Source: Bradyrhizobium forestalis
Lineage (GTDB): Bacteria; Pseudomonadota; Alphaproteobacteria; Rhizobiales; Xanthobacteraceae
Length of the DNA stretch: 64,000 nt
NCBI RefSeq assembly: GCF_002795245.1
Contig: NZ_PGVG01000001.1
Location: 62,001 to 126,000, forward strand
Direction: 5' to 3'
In this document: piece by piece, positions 26,563 to 35,802 of the stretch
Position numbering within the stretch: the stretch's first letter is position 1
Layout: each line of letters begins with the position of its first letter
Position numbers and translations under genes: made by a program
Notes under the pieces: generated by a model
What the model was told of the DNA's origin: nothing
Databases searched by the model: none
Seen by the model: only the letters and a program-made list of their open reading frames with translations

Positions 26563-27447
26563 CTACCGCTGCCGAGGGTCCAGCGCGTCGCGCAGGCCGT
26601 CGCCGAGCAGGTTCAGCGACAGCACCACGAGAAAGATCGCGAGGCCCGGCCAGACCGCCATCCATGGCGCTTGGGTCAGGAATCGTTGCGCGGCGTTGAG
26701 CATGCTGCCCCAGGATGGTGCGGGCGGCTGCTGACCGAGGCCGAGGAAGGACAATGCAGCCTCGGCGATGATGGCCGCCGCGATCGACAGCGTCGCCTGC
26801 ACCAATAACGACGGAAGAATGTTCGGCAGGATGTGGGAGCACGCGATCCGCCACGGCGGATTGCCGAGCGCACGCGCGGCCTCGATATAATCCTCGGCCT
26901 TGACGCTCAGCACCTGGCCGCGGGTCAGGCGGATGAAGATCGGCGTTGCCGAGATACCGATCGCGATCATGGCATTGCCGAGACTCGGGCCGAGGAATGC
27001 CGCGAGTGCAATCGCCAGGATCAGGAACGGGCAGGCCAGCATCGCATCGGTGATCCGGCTGATCAGCGCATCGATGAAGCCGCCGCGATAGCCGGCGAGC
27101 AGGCCCAGCGGCACGCCGATGCCGAGCGCGATCGCGACCGAGATCAGGCCGGCGAGCAGCGAGGCCCGTGCGCCGTAGACGACGCGGCTCAGGATATCGC
27201 GGCCGAGTTCGTCGGTACCGAACCAGTGCGCGGCGGTCGGCGGCTTGCGCACCAGGCTCCAGCTCGTCGCGATGGGATCATAGGGAACGACGATCGGTGC
27301 CAGCACCGCAAGAAGGATGAATGCCACGATCACGACGAGGCCGAACACGGCCGCCTTGCGCTTGAACAGGCGCCGCCGGGCGCGACGTGCCGGGCTGTCG
27401 AGCTCGTGAGCTTGCGTGACGGGACTGGCCAGTGCCGTGTCGGTCAT
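26563..27447 (-). CDS. Peptide ABC transporter permease, DppC type (system 2)
   Basis: The 294-residue protein has an N-terminal cytoplasmic stretch, a first helix (VFGLVVIVAFILLAVLAPIV) and five further helices in the BPD_transp_1 domain. The EAA loop is near DYIEAARALGNPPWRIACSH, and the end DGLRDALDPRQR is typical of DppC/OppC. The start MTDTALASP lies four bases after the stop of the DppB-type gene; an upstream in-frame start would overlap that gene more. It is the last gene of the minus-strand cluster. Confidence 0.9.
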   Translation of the reverse strand: MTDTALASPVTQAHELDSPARRARRRLFKRKAAVFGLVVIVAFILLAVLAPIVVPYDPIATSWSLVRKPPTAAHWFGTDELGRDILSRVVYGARASLLAGLISVAIALGIGVPLGLLAGYRGGFIDALISRITDAMLACPFLILAIALAAFLGPSLGNAMIAIGISATPIFIRLTRGQVLSVKAEDYIEAARALGNPPWRIACSHILPNILPSLLVQATLSIAAAIIAEAALSFLGLGQQPPAPSWGSMLNAAQRFLTQAPWMAVWPGLAIFLVVLSLNLLGDGLRDALDPRQR

Positions 27448-27451
27448 CGCA

Positions 27452-28393
27452 CTAGCCCCGCAGCCGCGGGTTGACGAGGATATAGGCGACGTCCGCAATG
27501 AGATTCAGCGTGATGTAGATGGTGGCCGTCACCAGCACCACGCCTTGCACGACCGCATAGTCGCGGTTGAAGACGGCGTCCACGATCAGCTTGCCGAAGC
27601 CCGGGATGGAGAAGATCTGCTCCGTCAGCACGGCGCCTGACAGCAGCGTGCCGAGCTCGAGCGCGCCGAGCGTGATGATGGGCGTCAGCGCATTGCGCAT
27701 GGCATGCTTGAGGATGACCGAGCGTTCCAACAGTCCCTTGGCACGCGCGGTACGGACATAGTCGCTCTCCAGCACCTGGAGCATGGCGCTGCGGGTATGC
27801 CGCATCAGGATCGCGGCAATCGCATTGCCGAGCACGAAGGCCGGCATGATGGTGGCGGCGAGACTCGCGCGCCAGTTCTCGGTGAGCGGCACATAGCCGG
27901 AGGCCGGCAGCCAGCCGAGCTCGATCGAGAACAGGAAGATCAGCATGATGCCGAGCCAGAAGTTCGGGGTCGAGATGCCCCACAGCGCGAAGAAATTGGC
28001 GCCGTAGTCCCAGGCGGAGCCTTTCTTCACGGCCGCGACGATGCCGGCGGGAATGCCGATCAGGAATGCGATCAGGATTGCCATCGAGCCGAGCTGGAGC
28101 GTCACCGGCAGCTTCTGTGCGATCAATTCGCGCACCGGCATCTTGTTGCGAAGGGACTCGCCGAAGTCGCCCGACAGGACGCCTTTGATCCAATAGGCAT
28201 ATTGCACAGGAACCGGCTGATCGAGCCGGTACTGGCGCCGGATCTGCTCGATCACCGCCGGGTCGCGCTCTTCGCCCGCCATCACCAGCGCGGGATCGCC
28301 CGGCAGCAATTGCTGCAACGAGAAGATCAGCACCGAGACGAAGAACAGCGTCGGCACGATCTGCACAAGGCGGCGGGCGAGAAAGTTCAGCAT
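27452..28393 (-). CDS. Peptide ABC transporter permease, DppB type (system 2)
   Basis: The 313-residue protein starts MLNFLARRLVQIVPTLFFVS, the classic DppB/OppB N-terminus. It has six membrane helices and an EAA loop around DYVRTARAKGLLERSVILKH. It pairs with the following DppC-type permease to form the membrane channel. The start is 10 bases after the binding-protein stop, consistent with one operon. Confidence 0.92.
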   Translation of the reverse strand: MLNFLARRLVQIVPTLFFVSVLIFSLQQLLPGDPALVMAGEERDPAVIEQIRRQYRLDQPVPVQYAYWIKGVLSGDFGESLRNKMPVRELIAQKLPVTLQLGSMAILIAFLIGIPAGIVAAVKKGSAWDYGANFFALWGISTPNFWLGIMLIFLFSIELGWLPASGYVPLTENWRASLAATIMPAFVLGNAIAAILMRHTRSAMLQVLESDYVRTARAKGLLERSVILKHAMRNALTPIITLGALELGTLLSGAVLTEQIFSIPGFGKLIVDAVFNRDYAVVQGVVLVTATIYITLNLIADVAYILVNPRLRG

Positions 28394-28403
28394 CCTTGCC
28401 GCG

Positions 28404-29912
28404 TCACTTCAGCTTCAGCCCGATCACGCGCACGAGACCGTCGGGCATCTGCCTGTAGCCTTCGAGCTTCGTCGTGTGCGCGATGATGATGCGGCGGTGA
28501 TAGAGGTAGAGGAGCGGCTCTTCCTCCTGGACCAGCCTTGCCAAGGTCTCGTAGCTGGCCTTGCGCTTGGCTGGATCGGTCACCGACCGCGCATCTTCCA
28601 ACGCCTTGTCGGCCTGCGTATTGGTCCACGCGCCGTAATTCTGCGGCGCGCCGCTGTGCAGGAAGACGTAGCTGTTGCCGTCCGGATCGACGCGGCCGCT
28701 CCAGGCCAGCATGTAGGCCTGATAGTCGCCGGCCTCGGCCTGCTTCAGCCCGGTCGCGAATTCGGTGAGGCGGATCTTCATGTCGAAGCCGGCCTCGGCT
28801 GCCATCGACTGGATCACCTGCGCCGGCGTTTCGGTCTCGGCGCCCTTCGGCACCAGGAAATCCACACTAACCGGCGGTGTCACGCCGGCTTCCTTCAGCA
28901 GCGCCTTGGCCTTCTCGATGTTGCGGGCACGGACCGGCTGGGACTTCTGATAATAGGGATGATCGGGATTGACCCATTGATTGCCAACCTGAAACTCGCC
29001 GTTGAACACGACCTGGTTGATCGCCTCGCGGTCAATGGCGAGATCGAGCGCCTGTCGCACCTTGACGGACTGGCTGAGCGGCCCCTTGGCCTTGTCCTTG
29101 CCGATGTTGAGCGTAATGCCCTGGTAACCGAGCTCGATCGCGGTCGCGACCTTCAGCCGTGGGTCCGCGCGAACCTCCTTGAGGTCAGTGGCAAGCACGC
29201 GCTCGATCAGGTCGAGACCGCCGGATTTCAGGTTCGCCAGCCGCACGGTGGCATCGACGATCGGCTGGAACACGATCTTGTCGATGAAGACATTGTCCTT
29301 GTTCCAGTAGTCCGCGAACTTCTCGAACACGATGCGGTCCTGCTGCACGCGCTCGACAAATCTGTAGGGGCCGGCGCAGACCGGACGCAGGCCGAACTTG
29401 TCGCCGGCTTCTTTTGCCGCCTTCGGCGACATCATCATGCCGGCGCGATCGGTGAGCTGGGCGAGCAGCGGCGAGAACGGCGACTTCAGCACCAGCTTGA
29501 CGGTCAGGGGATCGACGACCTCGATGTGATCGACCGAGGCCAGCTCCGGCTTGCGGAAAGAACCGGGGAACGTCAGGTGGCGTTCCAGCGAGAACTTTGC
29601 GGCCTCGGCATCGAACGGTTCGCCGTCGTGAAATTTCACGCCGGGGCGAAGCTTGATGACGAGCGCCTTGCCGTCGTCGGCCGTTTCGCTGGATAGCGCG
29701 AGCTGCGGCACGATATTGAGCTTCTCGTCGATGTCGAACAGCTTGTCGCAGAACGCGGAGAACACGATGCGGCCAACATAGGTGCGCGCCATGGTCGGAT
29801 CGAGGATGTCGGGGTCCTCGGCGAGACCGATGCGCAGCGTGGTCTGGGCTTGCGCGGCTCCGAACGACAGCAGGAAGGCGGCGGCCGTTGCGGCCAGGCG
29901 AAACATCTTCAT
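28404..29912 (-). CDS. Peptide ABC transporter substrate-binding protein (system 2)
   Basis: The 502-residue precursor begins MKMFRLAATAAAFLLSFGAAQ, a Sec signal peptide cut after AQA. An earlier in-frame start at 30026 overlaps the ATPase gene and would bury the signal. The mature protein is SBP_bac_5 (DppA/OppA family), with TARTYVG-like N-terminal and LRPGVKFHDGEPFDAEA segments. It binds di- or oligopeptides or related ligands such as glutathione in the periplasm. Neighbouring GGT-like and DUF1028 genes hint at gamma-glutamyl or amide-containing ligands, by inference. Confidence 0.92.
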   Translation of the reverse strand: MKMFRLAATAAAFLLSFGAAQAQTTLRIGLAEDPDILDPTMARTYVGRIVFSAFCDKLFDIDEKLNIVPQLALSSETADDGKALVIKLRPGVKFHDGEPFDAEAAKFSLERHLTFPGSFRKPELASVDHIEVVDPLTVKLVLKSPFSPLLAQLTDRAGMMMSPKAAKEAGDKFGLRPVCAGPYRFVERVQQDRIVFEKFADYWNKDNVFIDKIVFQPIVDATVRLANLKSGGLDLIERVLATDLKEVRADPRLKVATAIELGYQGITLNIGKDKAKGPLSQSVKVRQALDLAIDREAINQVVFNGEFQVGNQWVNPDHPYYQKSQPVRARNIEKAKALLKEAGVTPPVSVDFLVPKGAETETPAQVIQSMAAEAGFDMKIRLTEFATGLKQAEAGDYQAYMLAWSGRVDPDGNSYVFLHSGAPQNYGAWTNTQADKALEDARSVTDPAKRKASYETLARLVQEEEPLLYLYHRRIIIAHTTKLEGYRQMPDGLVRVIGLKLK

Positions 29913-29934
29913 CGGACAGTCCCCATTGCGGCGG

Positions 29935-31044
29935 CTATTTCGTTGTGGGCGCGGTGCCTTGTATACCAACCCCGGAGACGGCCGCGCCTTCCGTCTTTCG
30001 GCTGAAGGCCGCGACCAATTTTGCAAGGGCCGGCGAAACCCCGCCGGCGGCCGGCAAGAGGGTGTCGGCCGACGGCAGCTCGCTTACGCGGTGACAGGCG
30101 GTGGCGTGGCCGCCGTCGTCGGCCAAGAGCGCCGGTGCCTCGTTGCGGCAGCGCTCGATCACGAACGGGCAGCGGGTGTGAAAGCGGCAGCCGGGGGGCG
30201 GATTGAGCGCGCTCGGGATCTCACCTTGCAACAGGACCTTCGCGCGCTTGGCGTGAGGCTGCGGCAGGGGGATCGCAGACAAGAGCGCGCGGCTATAGGG
30301 ATGGCGCGGCGTGGCGAACAACTCGTCCGCATCGGCCTCCTCGACGATCTGGCCGAGATTCATCACGGCCACGCGGTCGGCGATGTGCTTGACGACGGCG
30401 AGGTCATGGGAGACGAAAATGTAGGCGAGGCCGAGCCGGTCCTGAAGCTCGCGCAGCAGGTTGAGGATCTGCGAGCGGATCGAGACGTCGAGCGCGGAGA
30501 CCGGTTCGTCGCAGATGATCAGCTTCGGCTCGACCGCGAGCGCGCGGGCAATGGCAATGCGCTGGCGCTGGCCGCCGGAGAATTCGTGCGGATAGCGCCG
30601 CGCGAGCCGCGGCTCCAGCCCGACCAGCCGCAAGATCTCTGCGACGCGCTCGGACCGCCGCGCCGCCGGAACGAGATCGTGCAGCGCCAGTGGCTCGGTC
30701 AGGATCTGGCCGACCGTCATGCGCGGATTGAGCGAGGCGTAGGGATCCTGGAAGATGATCTGGGCCTCGCGGCGGAAGGCGCGCAAGCCGCCGGCGTCGA
30801 GCGCGAGCAGATCGCGGCCGTCGAAACGCACCGAGCCGGCATCCGGCTCGATTAGCCGGAGCACCAGACGGCTGACGGTGGATTTACCGCAACCCGACTC
30901 GCCGACGAGTGCCAGCGTCCTGCCGGCTTCCAGCGAGAACGACACGCCATCGACAGCTTTGACATGCGCCACCGCCCGGCCGAACAGCGAGCGCTCGGCG
31001 ACGAAATGCTTGACCAGGCCTTCGACCTCGAGAAGGGCGGTCAT
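29935..31044 (-). CDS. Peptide ABC transporter ATP-binding protein, DppF type (system 2)
   Basis: The 369-residue ATPase starts [14 protein letters not shown]; the longer in-frame start at 31137 reads through repeat sequence and is rejected. Walker A is GESGCGKST, the signature FSGGQRQRI and Walker [13 protein letters not shown]. The C-terminal oligo_HPY domain carries [15 protein letters not shown], which in some relatives binds an iron-sulfur cluster. The extra C-terminal tail (about 40 residues after the HPY domain) is longer than usual. It is 22 bases upstream of the binding-protein start. Confidence 0.92.
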   Translation of the reverse strand: MTALLEVEGLVKHFVAERSLFGRAVAHVKAVDGVSFSLEAGRTLALVGESGCGKSTVSRLVLRLIEPDAGSVRFDGRDLLALDAGGLRAFRREAQIIFQDPYASLNPRMTVGQILTEPLALHDLVPAARRSERVAEILRLVGLEPRLARRYPHEFSGGQRQRIAIARALAVEPKLIICDEPVSALDVSIRSQILNLLRELQDRLGLAYIFVSHDLAVVKHIADRVAVMNLGQIVEEADADELFATPRHPYSRALLSAIPLPQPHAKRAKVLLQGEIPSALNPPPGCRFHTRCPFVIERCRNEAPALLADDGGHATACHRVSELPSADTLLPAAGGVSPALAKLVAAFSRKTEGAAVSGVGIQGTAPTTK

Positions 31045-31059
31045 CGCGCTTGCTCCTCG

Positions 31060-31205
31060 CAAACACCGATCTCGTGTCCCGGGCGCGGCGCAGCACGAAG
31101 TGTTGCGCTGCTGAACCGGGACCCAGATTGTCGCCATATGGGCCCCGATTCAGCAGCGCACCACTGCGCTTCGCTTGTGATGCGCTGCGCCCGGGGCACG
31201 CGAGG
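31060..31205. repeat. Palindromic intergenic repeat between two ATPase genes
   Basis: The 175-base gap inside the operon contains several GC-rich inverted segments: CCCGGGCGCGGCGCAGCAC with TTGCGCTGCTGAACCGGGA, then GCAGCGCACCAC with GATGCGCTGCGCCCGGGGCA. The make-up recalls the element at 52454-52600. It interrupts the otherwise tight operon and may fold into a strong RNA structure. Confidence 0.6.
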
Positions 31206-31219
31206 AGAAAGCAGCGCCA

Positions 31220-32209
31220 TCACGACACCAGGCGTTCGAGCGGCGCACGGATGCAGCGCGAGAGGTGGCCGGGGCTGGTCTCGATCAGCGGTGGCGGCGC
31301 CTTGATACAGGCGTCCAGCACGAAGGGGCAACGCGCGGCGAAGCGGCAGCCAGCGGGAGGCTGCGCCATGTTCGGGACCATGCCTTCGATGGTCGCAAGC
31401 TGCTCGGCGCGGTGGTCGAGGCGCGGGATCGAGCCGAGCAGGCCGACAGTATAGGGATGCTGCGGTGCCGAGAACAATTCATCCACCGGCGCGCGCTCGA
31501 CGATCTCGCCGGCATACATCACCGCGACCTCGTCGCAGACCTCGGCGACGACGCCGAGATCGTGGGTGATCAGGATGATCGCAGCGCCGCTGGCGGCCTT
31601 CAACTCGCGCATCAGCTCCAGGATTTGCGCCTGCAAGGTAACGTCGAGCGCGGTGGTCGGCTCGTCGGCAATCAAGAGGCGGGGATCGCAGGCGAGCGCC
31701 ATGGCGATCATGACGCGCTGGCGCATGCCGCCGGAGAGCTTGTGCGGATATTCGTCGATGCGCCGCTCGGGTGAGGGGATGTGGACGCGGCGTAGCAACT
31801 CGATCGCCCGCTCGCGCGCATTGCGCCGCGAACCGCCGCGATGGCGAAGGATCGTCTCGATGATCTGATCGCCGATGGTCAAGCTCGGGTTGAGAGAGGT
31901 CATCGGCTCCTGAAAGATCATCGCGAGCCGATTGCCGCGGAGGTCGCGCAGCGTCTGGTCCGGGGTCTTCAGCAGGTCAAAATCGTCGAAGCGGATCGCA
32001 CCTGATATCTCGGCGCTCTGCTTCGGCAAAAGGCCCATGATCGCCAGCGACGTCACGCTCTTGCCGCAGCCGGATTCGCCGACAAGGCCGAGGGTTGCGC
32101 CATTGGCGACGCTGAGGTCGACACTGTCGACCGCATAGGTGATGCGGCCGTCGTCGCCGTGGAAGCGGATGCGCAGGTCCCTGATCTCGATGAGAGGGCT
32201 GACGCTCAT
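31220..32209 (-). CDS. Peptide ABC transporter ATP-binding protein, DppD type (system 2)
   Basis: The 329-residue ATPase has Walker [12 protein letters not shown], signature LSGGMRQRV and Walker [13 protein letters not shown]. The C-terminal oligo_HPY motif is [15 protein letters not shown]. It pairs with the DppF-type ATPase as the transporter motor. The start overlaps the DUF1028 stop by four bases, so the two are translationally coupled. That links the DUF1028 enzyme physically to this transporter system. Confidence 0.93.
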   Translation of the reverse strand: MSVSPLIEIRDLRIRFHGDDGRITYAVDSVDLSVANGATLGLVGESGCGKSVTSLAIMGLLPKQSAEISGAIRFDDFDLLKTPDQTLRDLRGNRLAMIFQEPMTSLNPSLTIGDQIIETILRHRGGSRRNARERAIELLRRVHIPSPERRIDEYPHKLSGGMRQRVMIAMALACDPRLLIADEPTTALDVTLQAQILELMRELKAASGAAIILITHDLGVVAEVCDEVAVMYAGEIVERAPVDELFSAPQHPYTVGLLGSIPRLDHRAEQLATIEGMVPNMAQPPAGCRFAARCPFVLDACIKAPPPLIETSPGHLSRCIRAPLERLVS

Positions 32210-32916
32210 GATCGCCTTGCGCGCGCTGCTGCGATGCTGGCGTCGATGGCGCTGCGATCGGTATTGCCGGCCGGATTCTGCCGCGTCGGCATGGAGGCAC
32301 GGAAGTGCACCCAGAGCTCCTGGCTGACCCGCTCGAGCCGTTCGAGCTCGCCGAGCGGATCGGGATGATCATCGGCGCGAACGTCCAGCGCCGGCCATTC
32401 CTCCTCGCCGTGGATCAGCAGTGCGGCGGACTGCTTGCCGCGCTTGTCGCCGCCGGCGGCTTCGCCCGCGCGCATGGCCGCGAGCAGGCGACGCGGAAAG
32501 GGCAGGCTGTCATTGGCGATATAGGTCTTCGCGGTTTCGTCGAGCACGTCGGCGCCGGCGAGCATGTTGCCGGCGATCGAGAAGCCGCTGCCTGCGAGGT
32601 GGCCGCACCAGTCGACACAATCGCGTCCGGTATGCGCGGCGATTGCGCCGCTCGTATCCATGATGTGGATCTGGCGGCTTTCGCGACCGTCATCGGTCGC
32701 GAGCAAGGTGGAGAGAACATCGTGTGCGTTCAAGCCTTGACGCAGCAGCTTGACGCCGTCGATGCCGTAATAGGGATTGACGAAGGCCTGCGTCGCGATC
32801 GCGCCGAGCCCGGCGGCGATATAGGGCACGCGCGCGCCGACGGCGAAGAAACGGGTCGCAACCGCGATGCCGAACTGGCCGGTGGCAGGATCGCGCGCGA
32901 TGATCGACCAGGTCAT
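32206..32916 (-). CDS. DUF1028 family protein (Ntn-hydrolase-like)
   Basis: The 236-residue protein starts MTWSIIARDPATGQFGIAVA, typical of DUF1028. The VPYIAAGLGAIATQAFVNPYYG segment and GxAGNMLAGADVLDE are conserved family features. DUF1028 proteins are predicted Ntn-type amidohydrolases and often sit beside peptide ABC importers and gamma-glutamyltransferases, as here. No experimental substrate is known to me. It starts nine bases after the GGT-like gene stop and overlaps the following ATPase gene. Confidence 0.88.
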   Translation of the reverse strand: MTWSIIARDPATGQFGIAVATRFFAVGARVPYIAAGLGAIATQAFVNPYYGIDGVKLLRQGLNAHDVLSTLLATDDGRESRQIHIMDTSGAIAAHTGRDCVDWCGHLAGSGFSIAGNMLAGADVLDETAKTYIANDSLPFPRRLLAAMRAGEAAGGDKRGKQSAALLIHGEEEWPALDVRADDHPDPLGELERLERVSQELWVHFRASMPTRQNPAGNTDRSAIDASIAAARARRS

Positions 32917-32925
32917 GTGCTGCCT

Positions 32926-34731
32926 CTAGCGCCCTGCGGCGTAGCCCTGCATGCCGCGCGGGTTGGCGGCGGCGCGACGGCGGCGACCTACGCGTGAGGC
33001 CGCGGTGAGGCGGCCTTCGGACCAGTCGGGGCCGACCTCGACGATATGCCCGCGCTCGCGAAGGTTCTCGATCGTCGCCTTGGGCACGCGGTTCTCGACC
33101 ACGAGCACACCGGGACGCGCGGTGCGCGGCCAGAACGAGATCGGGAAGTGCTCGGAATGCCAGGCCGGCGCGTCGATCGCCTCCTGGAGATTGAGGTTGC
33201 AATGGACGTGGCGCAGGAAGAACTGCGTGATCCACTGATCCTGCTGATCACCGCCGGGCGAACCCCAGGCCAGATAAGGCTCGCCATCGCGCAGTGCCAT
33301 GGTCGGCGACAAGGTCGTGCGCGGCCGCTTGCCCGGCGCGAGCGCGGCGGGATGGCCTTCCTCCAGCCAGAACATCTGGGCGCGACTGCCCAGACAGAAG
33401 CCAAGTTCGGGAATGATCGGCGAGGATTGCAGCCACCCGCCCGACGGTGTCGAGGACACCATGTTGCCCGCCTTGTCGATGATGTCGAAATGCACGGTGT
33501 CACCGCGCACTTCGCCAAAGCGCCCCACCGTCGGCTCGCCGGCACCGAGTGCGCCGACCGCCTCGCGCTGGCCTTCCGCGCGGCGCAGCTTGACCACGCC
33601 GCCAAAGCCCTCGACCGAGCCGGGAATGAAATCGAGCGAGGCCTTGTCGGTGACGAGCTTGCGGCGCTCGTCGTTATAGGCGTCCGACAGCAGCGTTGCG
33701 ATCGGGATCTCATTGAACTTGGGGTCGCCGTAGAATTTTTCGCGGTCGGCAAAGGCGAGCTTGGCGCATTCGATCTGGAGATGGATGAACTCCGGCCCGG
33801 TCGGATCGAGCCCGTCGAGTGCAAAGCCCTTCAGCAGCGCGAGCTGCTGCAGCGTCACCGGGCCCTGGCTCCAGACGCCGGCCTTGCAGACGGTGTAGCG
33901 GCCGTAGTCGTAAGTGAGCGGCGCCTCGATCGTCGGCTGCCAGCGCGCCATGTCGTCGGCGGAAAGCACGCCGCGATGCGGCGAGCCGCTGACGTCCATC
34001 ACCTCCTGGGTGCGGCAGAATTTGTCGATGGCTTCGGCGACAAAACCTTGCGACCAGGCCTTTCGCGCGCGCTCGATCTCGGCATCACGGCCACCGCCGC
34101 CGCTTTCCGCCTCGCTCAGGATCCGGGCGTAGGTCGCGGCCAGCGTCTTGTTGGTGAAGAGCGTGCCGGGCTTCGGCACCTCGTCGTTCGGAAGGTACAC
34201 CGCAGCCGAGGTCGGCCAATGCTTGCGGAACAGCTGCTCGACGGTCTGGATGGTGGCGCAGGCGCGCTCGACCAGCGGATAGCCGTCACGGGCATAGGAG
34301 ATCGCCGGCTCCAGCACGTCGCGCACGCGCATCGTGCCGTAGTCGCGCAGCAGCATCATCCAGGATTCGAAGGTGCCGGGGACGCAGGCGGCGAGCAGGC
34401 CGGTGCCGGGCACCATGTCGAGCCCTTCGCTCCTGTAATGCGCGATGGTGGCGCGCGCCGGCGCCGGGCCCTGGCCGCAGATCACCTCGGTGCGGCCGCG
34501 CTTGACGTCATGCACGATGATGGGCACGTCGCCGCCGGGGCCGTTTAGATGCGGCTCGACGACCTGGAGCGTGAAGGCAGTGGCGACGCCGGCATCGAAA
34601 GCGTTGCCCCCCTTTTCGAGCATGGCCATGCCGACGGCGGTCGCGATCCAGTGCGTGGTGGCGACCACCCCGAACGTGCCTTCGATCTCGGGCCTCGTCG
34701 TGAATGGATCGGGATTGATCTTGCTCGTCAT
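32926..34731 (-). CDS. Gamma-glutamyltransferase family Ntn hydrolase with altered motif
   Basis: The 601-residue protein has the GGT fold: autoprocessing before Thr412 (DTVHFDIID, matching the catalytic TTHxSVVD), then SSTPSGGW near the oxyanion hole and GSPGGDQQDQW near the end. The gamma-glutamyl-binding R-E-x-A-P motif is changed. The aligned segment reads GQGPAPARAT, with Gln and Gly in place of Arg and Glu. There is no signal peptide, so it is probably cytoplasmic. Substrates other than glutathione, such as an amide or acylated peptide brought in by the flanking importers, are likely. The name gamma-glutamyltransferase is therefore only a family name. Confidence 0.9.
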   Translation of the reverse strand: MTSKINPDPFTTRPEIEGTFGVVATTHWIATAVGMAMLEKGGNAFDAGVATAFTLQVVEPHLNGPGGDVPIIVHDVKRGRTEVICGQGPAPARATIAHYRSEGLDMVPGTGLLAACVPGTFESWMMLLRDYGTMRVRDVLEPAISYARDGYPLVERACATIQTVEQLFRKHWPTSAAVYLPNDEVPKPGTLFTNKTLAATYARILSEAESGGGGRDAEIERARKAWSQGFVAEAIDKFCRTQEVMDVSGSPHRGVLSADDMARWQPTIEAPLTYDYGRYTVCKAGVWSQGPVTLQQLALLKGFALDGLDPTGPEFIHLQIECAKLAFADREKFYGDPKFNEIPIATLLSDAYNDERRKLVTDKASLDFIPGSVEGFGGVVKLRRAEGQREAVGALGAGEPTVGRFGEVRGDTVHFDIIDKAGNMVSSTPSGGWLQSSPIIPELGFCLGSRAQMFWLEEGHPAALAPGKRPRTTLSPTMALRDGEPYLAWGSPGGDQQDQWITQFFLRHVHCNLNLQEAIDAPAWHSEHFPISFWPRTARPGVLVVENRVPKATIENLRERGHIVEVGPDWSEGRLTAASRVGRRRRAAANPRGMQGYAAGR

Positions 34732-34812
34732 CGGCTACCCCATTTGCGGCGCGCGCAATTGATCACAGGGCCACGCCGCCGCCAAATGCGCAGGCTGCAT
34801 GGCACGCGCGCG

Positions 34813-35802
34813 TCACGCCGGGACCGGCGCGGTGTTGACTGCGTGGCAGGCAACGCCGTCGATCAGTTCCGGCGTTTCCTTGCGGCAGAGATCGAACGCC
34901 AGCGGGCAGCGCGGATTGAAGGCGCAACCGGAGGGTGGACTGATCGGGTTCGGGATCTCGCCCTTGACCGGAATGCGCTGGCGGCCGCTCATCGCGAGAT
35001 CCGGCACGGCGCCGAGCAGCATCTTGGTGTAGGGCATGCGCGGACGGGCGAACAGCTCACGTCCTTCCGCGATCTCGACGATGCGGCCGAGATACATCAC
35101 GCCGACGCGGCTCGCCATGTGACGGACCACGGCGAGGTTGTGGCTGATGAACATGTAGGTCAGACCGAACTTGTCCTGGAGATCGCGCATCAGATTGAGG
35201 ATCTGCGCCTGCACGGAGACGTCGAGGGCCGAGGTCGGCTCGTCGCAGACGATGAACTCGGCATCGGAGGCGAGTGCCCGTGCAATCGCGATGCGCTGGC
35301 GCTGGCCGCCGGAGAACTCGTGCGGATATTTCAGCCGGTCGTCAGGGTGCAGGCCGACGAGGCTGAGCAGCTCGCCGACGCGGGCCTGGATGTCGCGCTC
35401 GCCCTGGATCAGGTCGAAGGCGCGGATCGGCTCGGAGATGATGGCATCGACCCGGAAGCGCGGATTCAGGCTCGCATAGGGGTCCTGGAAGATCATCTGA
35501 ATGCGGCGGCGCAGCTTTCGGCGCGCCGGCGCCTGCCGCGGGTCCGTCATCGAGACGCCGTCGATCAGCACGTCGCCAGCACTCGGGGGCAGCAGGCCGA
35601 CCACCATCCGCGCTACCGTGGTCTTGCCGGAACCGGACTCACCGACCAGCGCGAACGTCTCGCCCTTCCTGATCTCGAAGCTGACGTGGTCGACCGCCTT
35701 GAGAAATTCGAGATGCCCGCCTTCGAGCACGCGGTTCAGCCAGGGCTTTGAGACGTCGAAGACGCGGCGCAGGTTTCTGGCCTGGACGAAGGGAACGCTC
35801 AT
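34813..35802 (-). CDS. Peptide ABC transporter ATP-binding protein, DppF type (system 1)
   Basis: The 329-residue ATPase has Walker A GESGSGKTT, signature FSGGQRQRI, Walker B FIVCDEPTSALD and an oligo_HPY end with GCAFNPRCPLAFDLC. It starts inside the stop of the preceding DppD-type gene (four-base overlap). The 81-base gap to the GGT-like gene is the largest spacing before the second half of the cluster and shows no clear terminator. It couples ATP hydrolysis to system 1 peptide uptake. Confidence 0.93.
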   Translation of the reverse strand: MSVPFVQARNLRRVFDVSKPWLNRVLEGGHLEFLKAVDHVSFEIRKGETFALVGESGSGKTTVARMVVGLLPPSAGDVLIDGVSMTDPRQAPARRKLRRRIQMIFQDPYASLNPRFRVDAIISEPIRAFDLIQGERDIQARVGELLSLVGLHPDDRLKYPHEFSGGQRQRIAIARALASDAEFIVCDEPTSALDVSVQAQILNLMRDLQDKFGLTYMFISHNLAVVRHMASRVGVMYLGRIVEIAEGRELFARPRMPYTKMLLGAVPDLAMSGRQRIPVKGEIPNPISPPSGCAFNPRCPLAFDLCRKETPELIDGVACHAVNTAPVPA

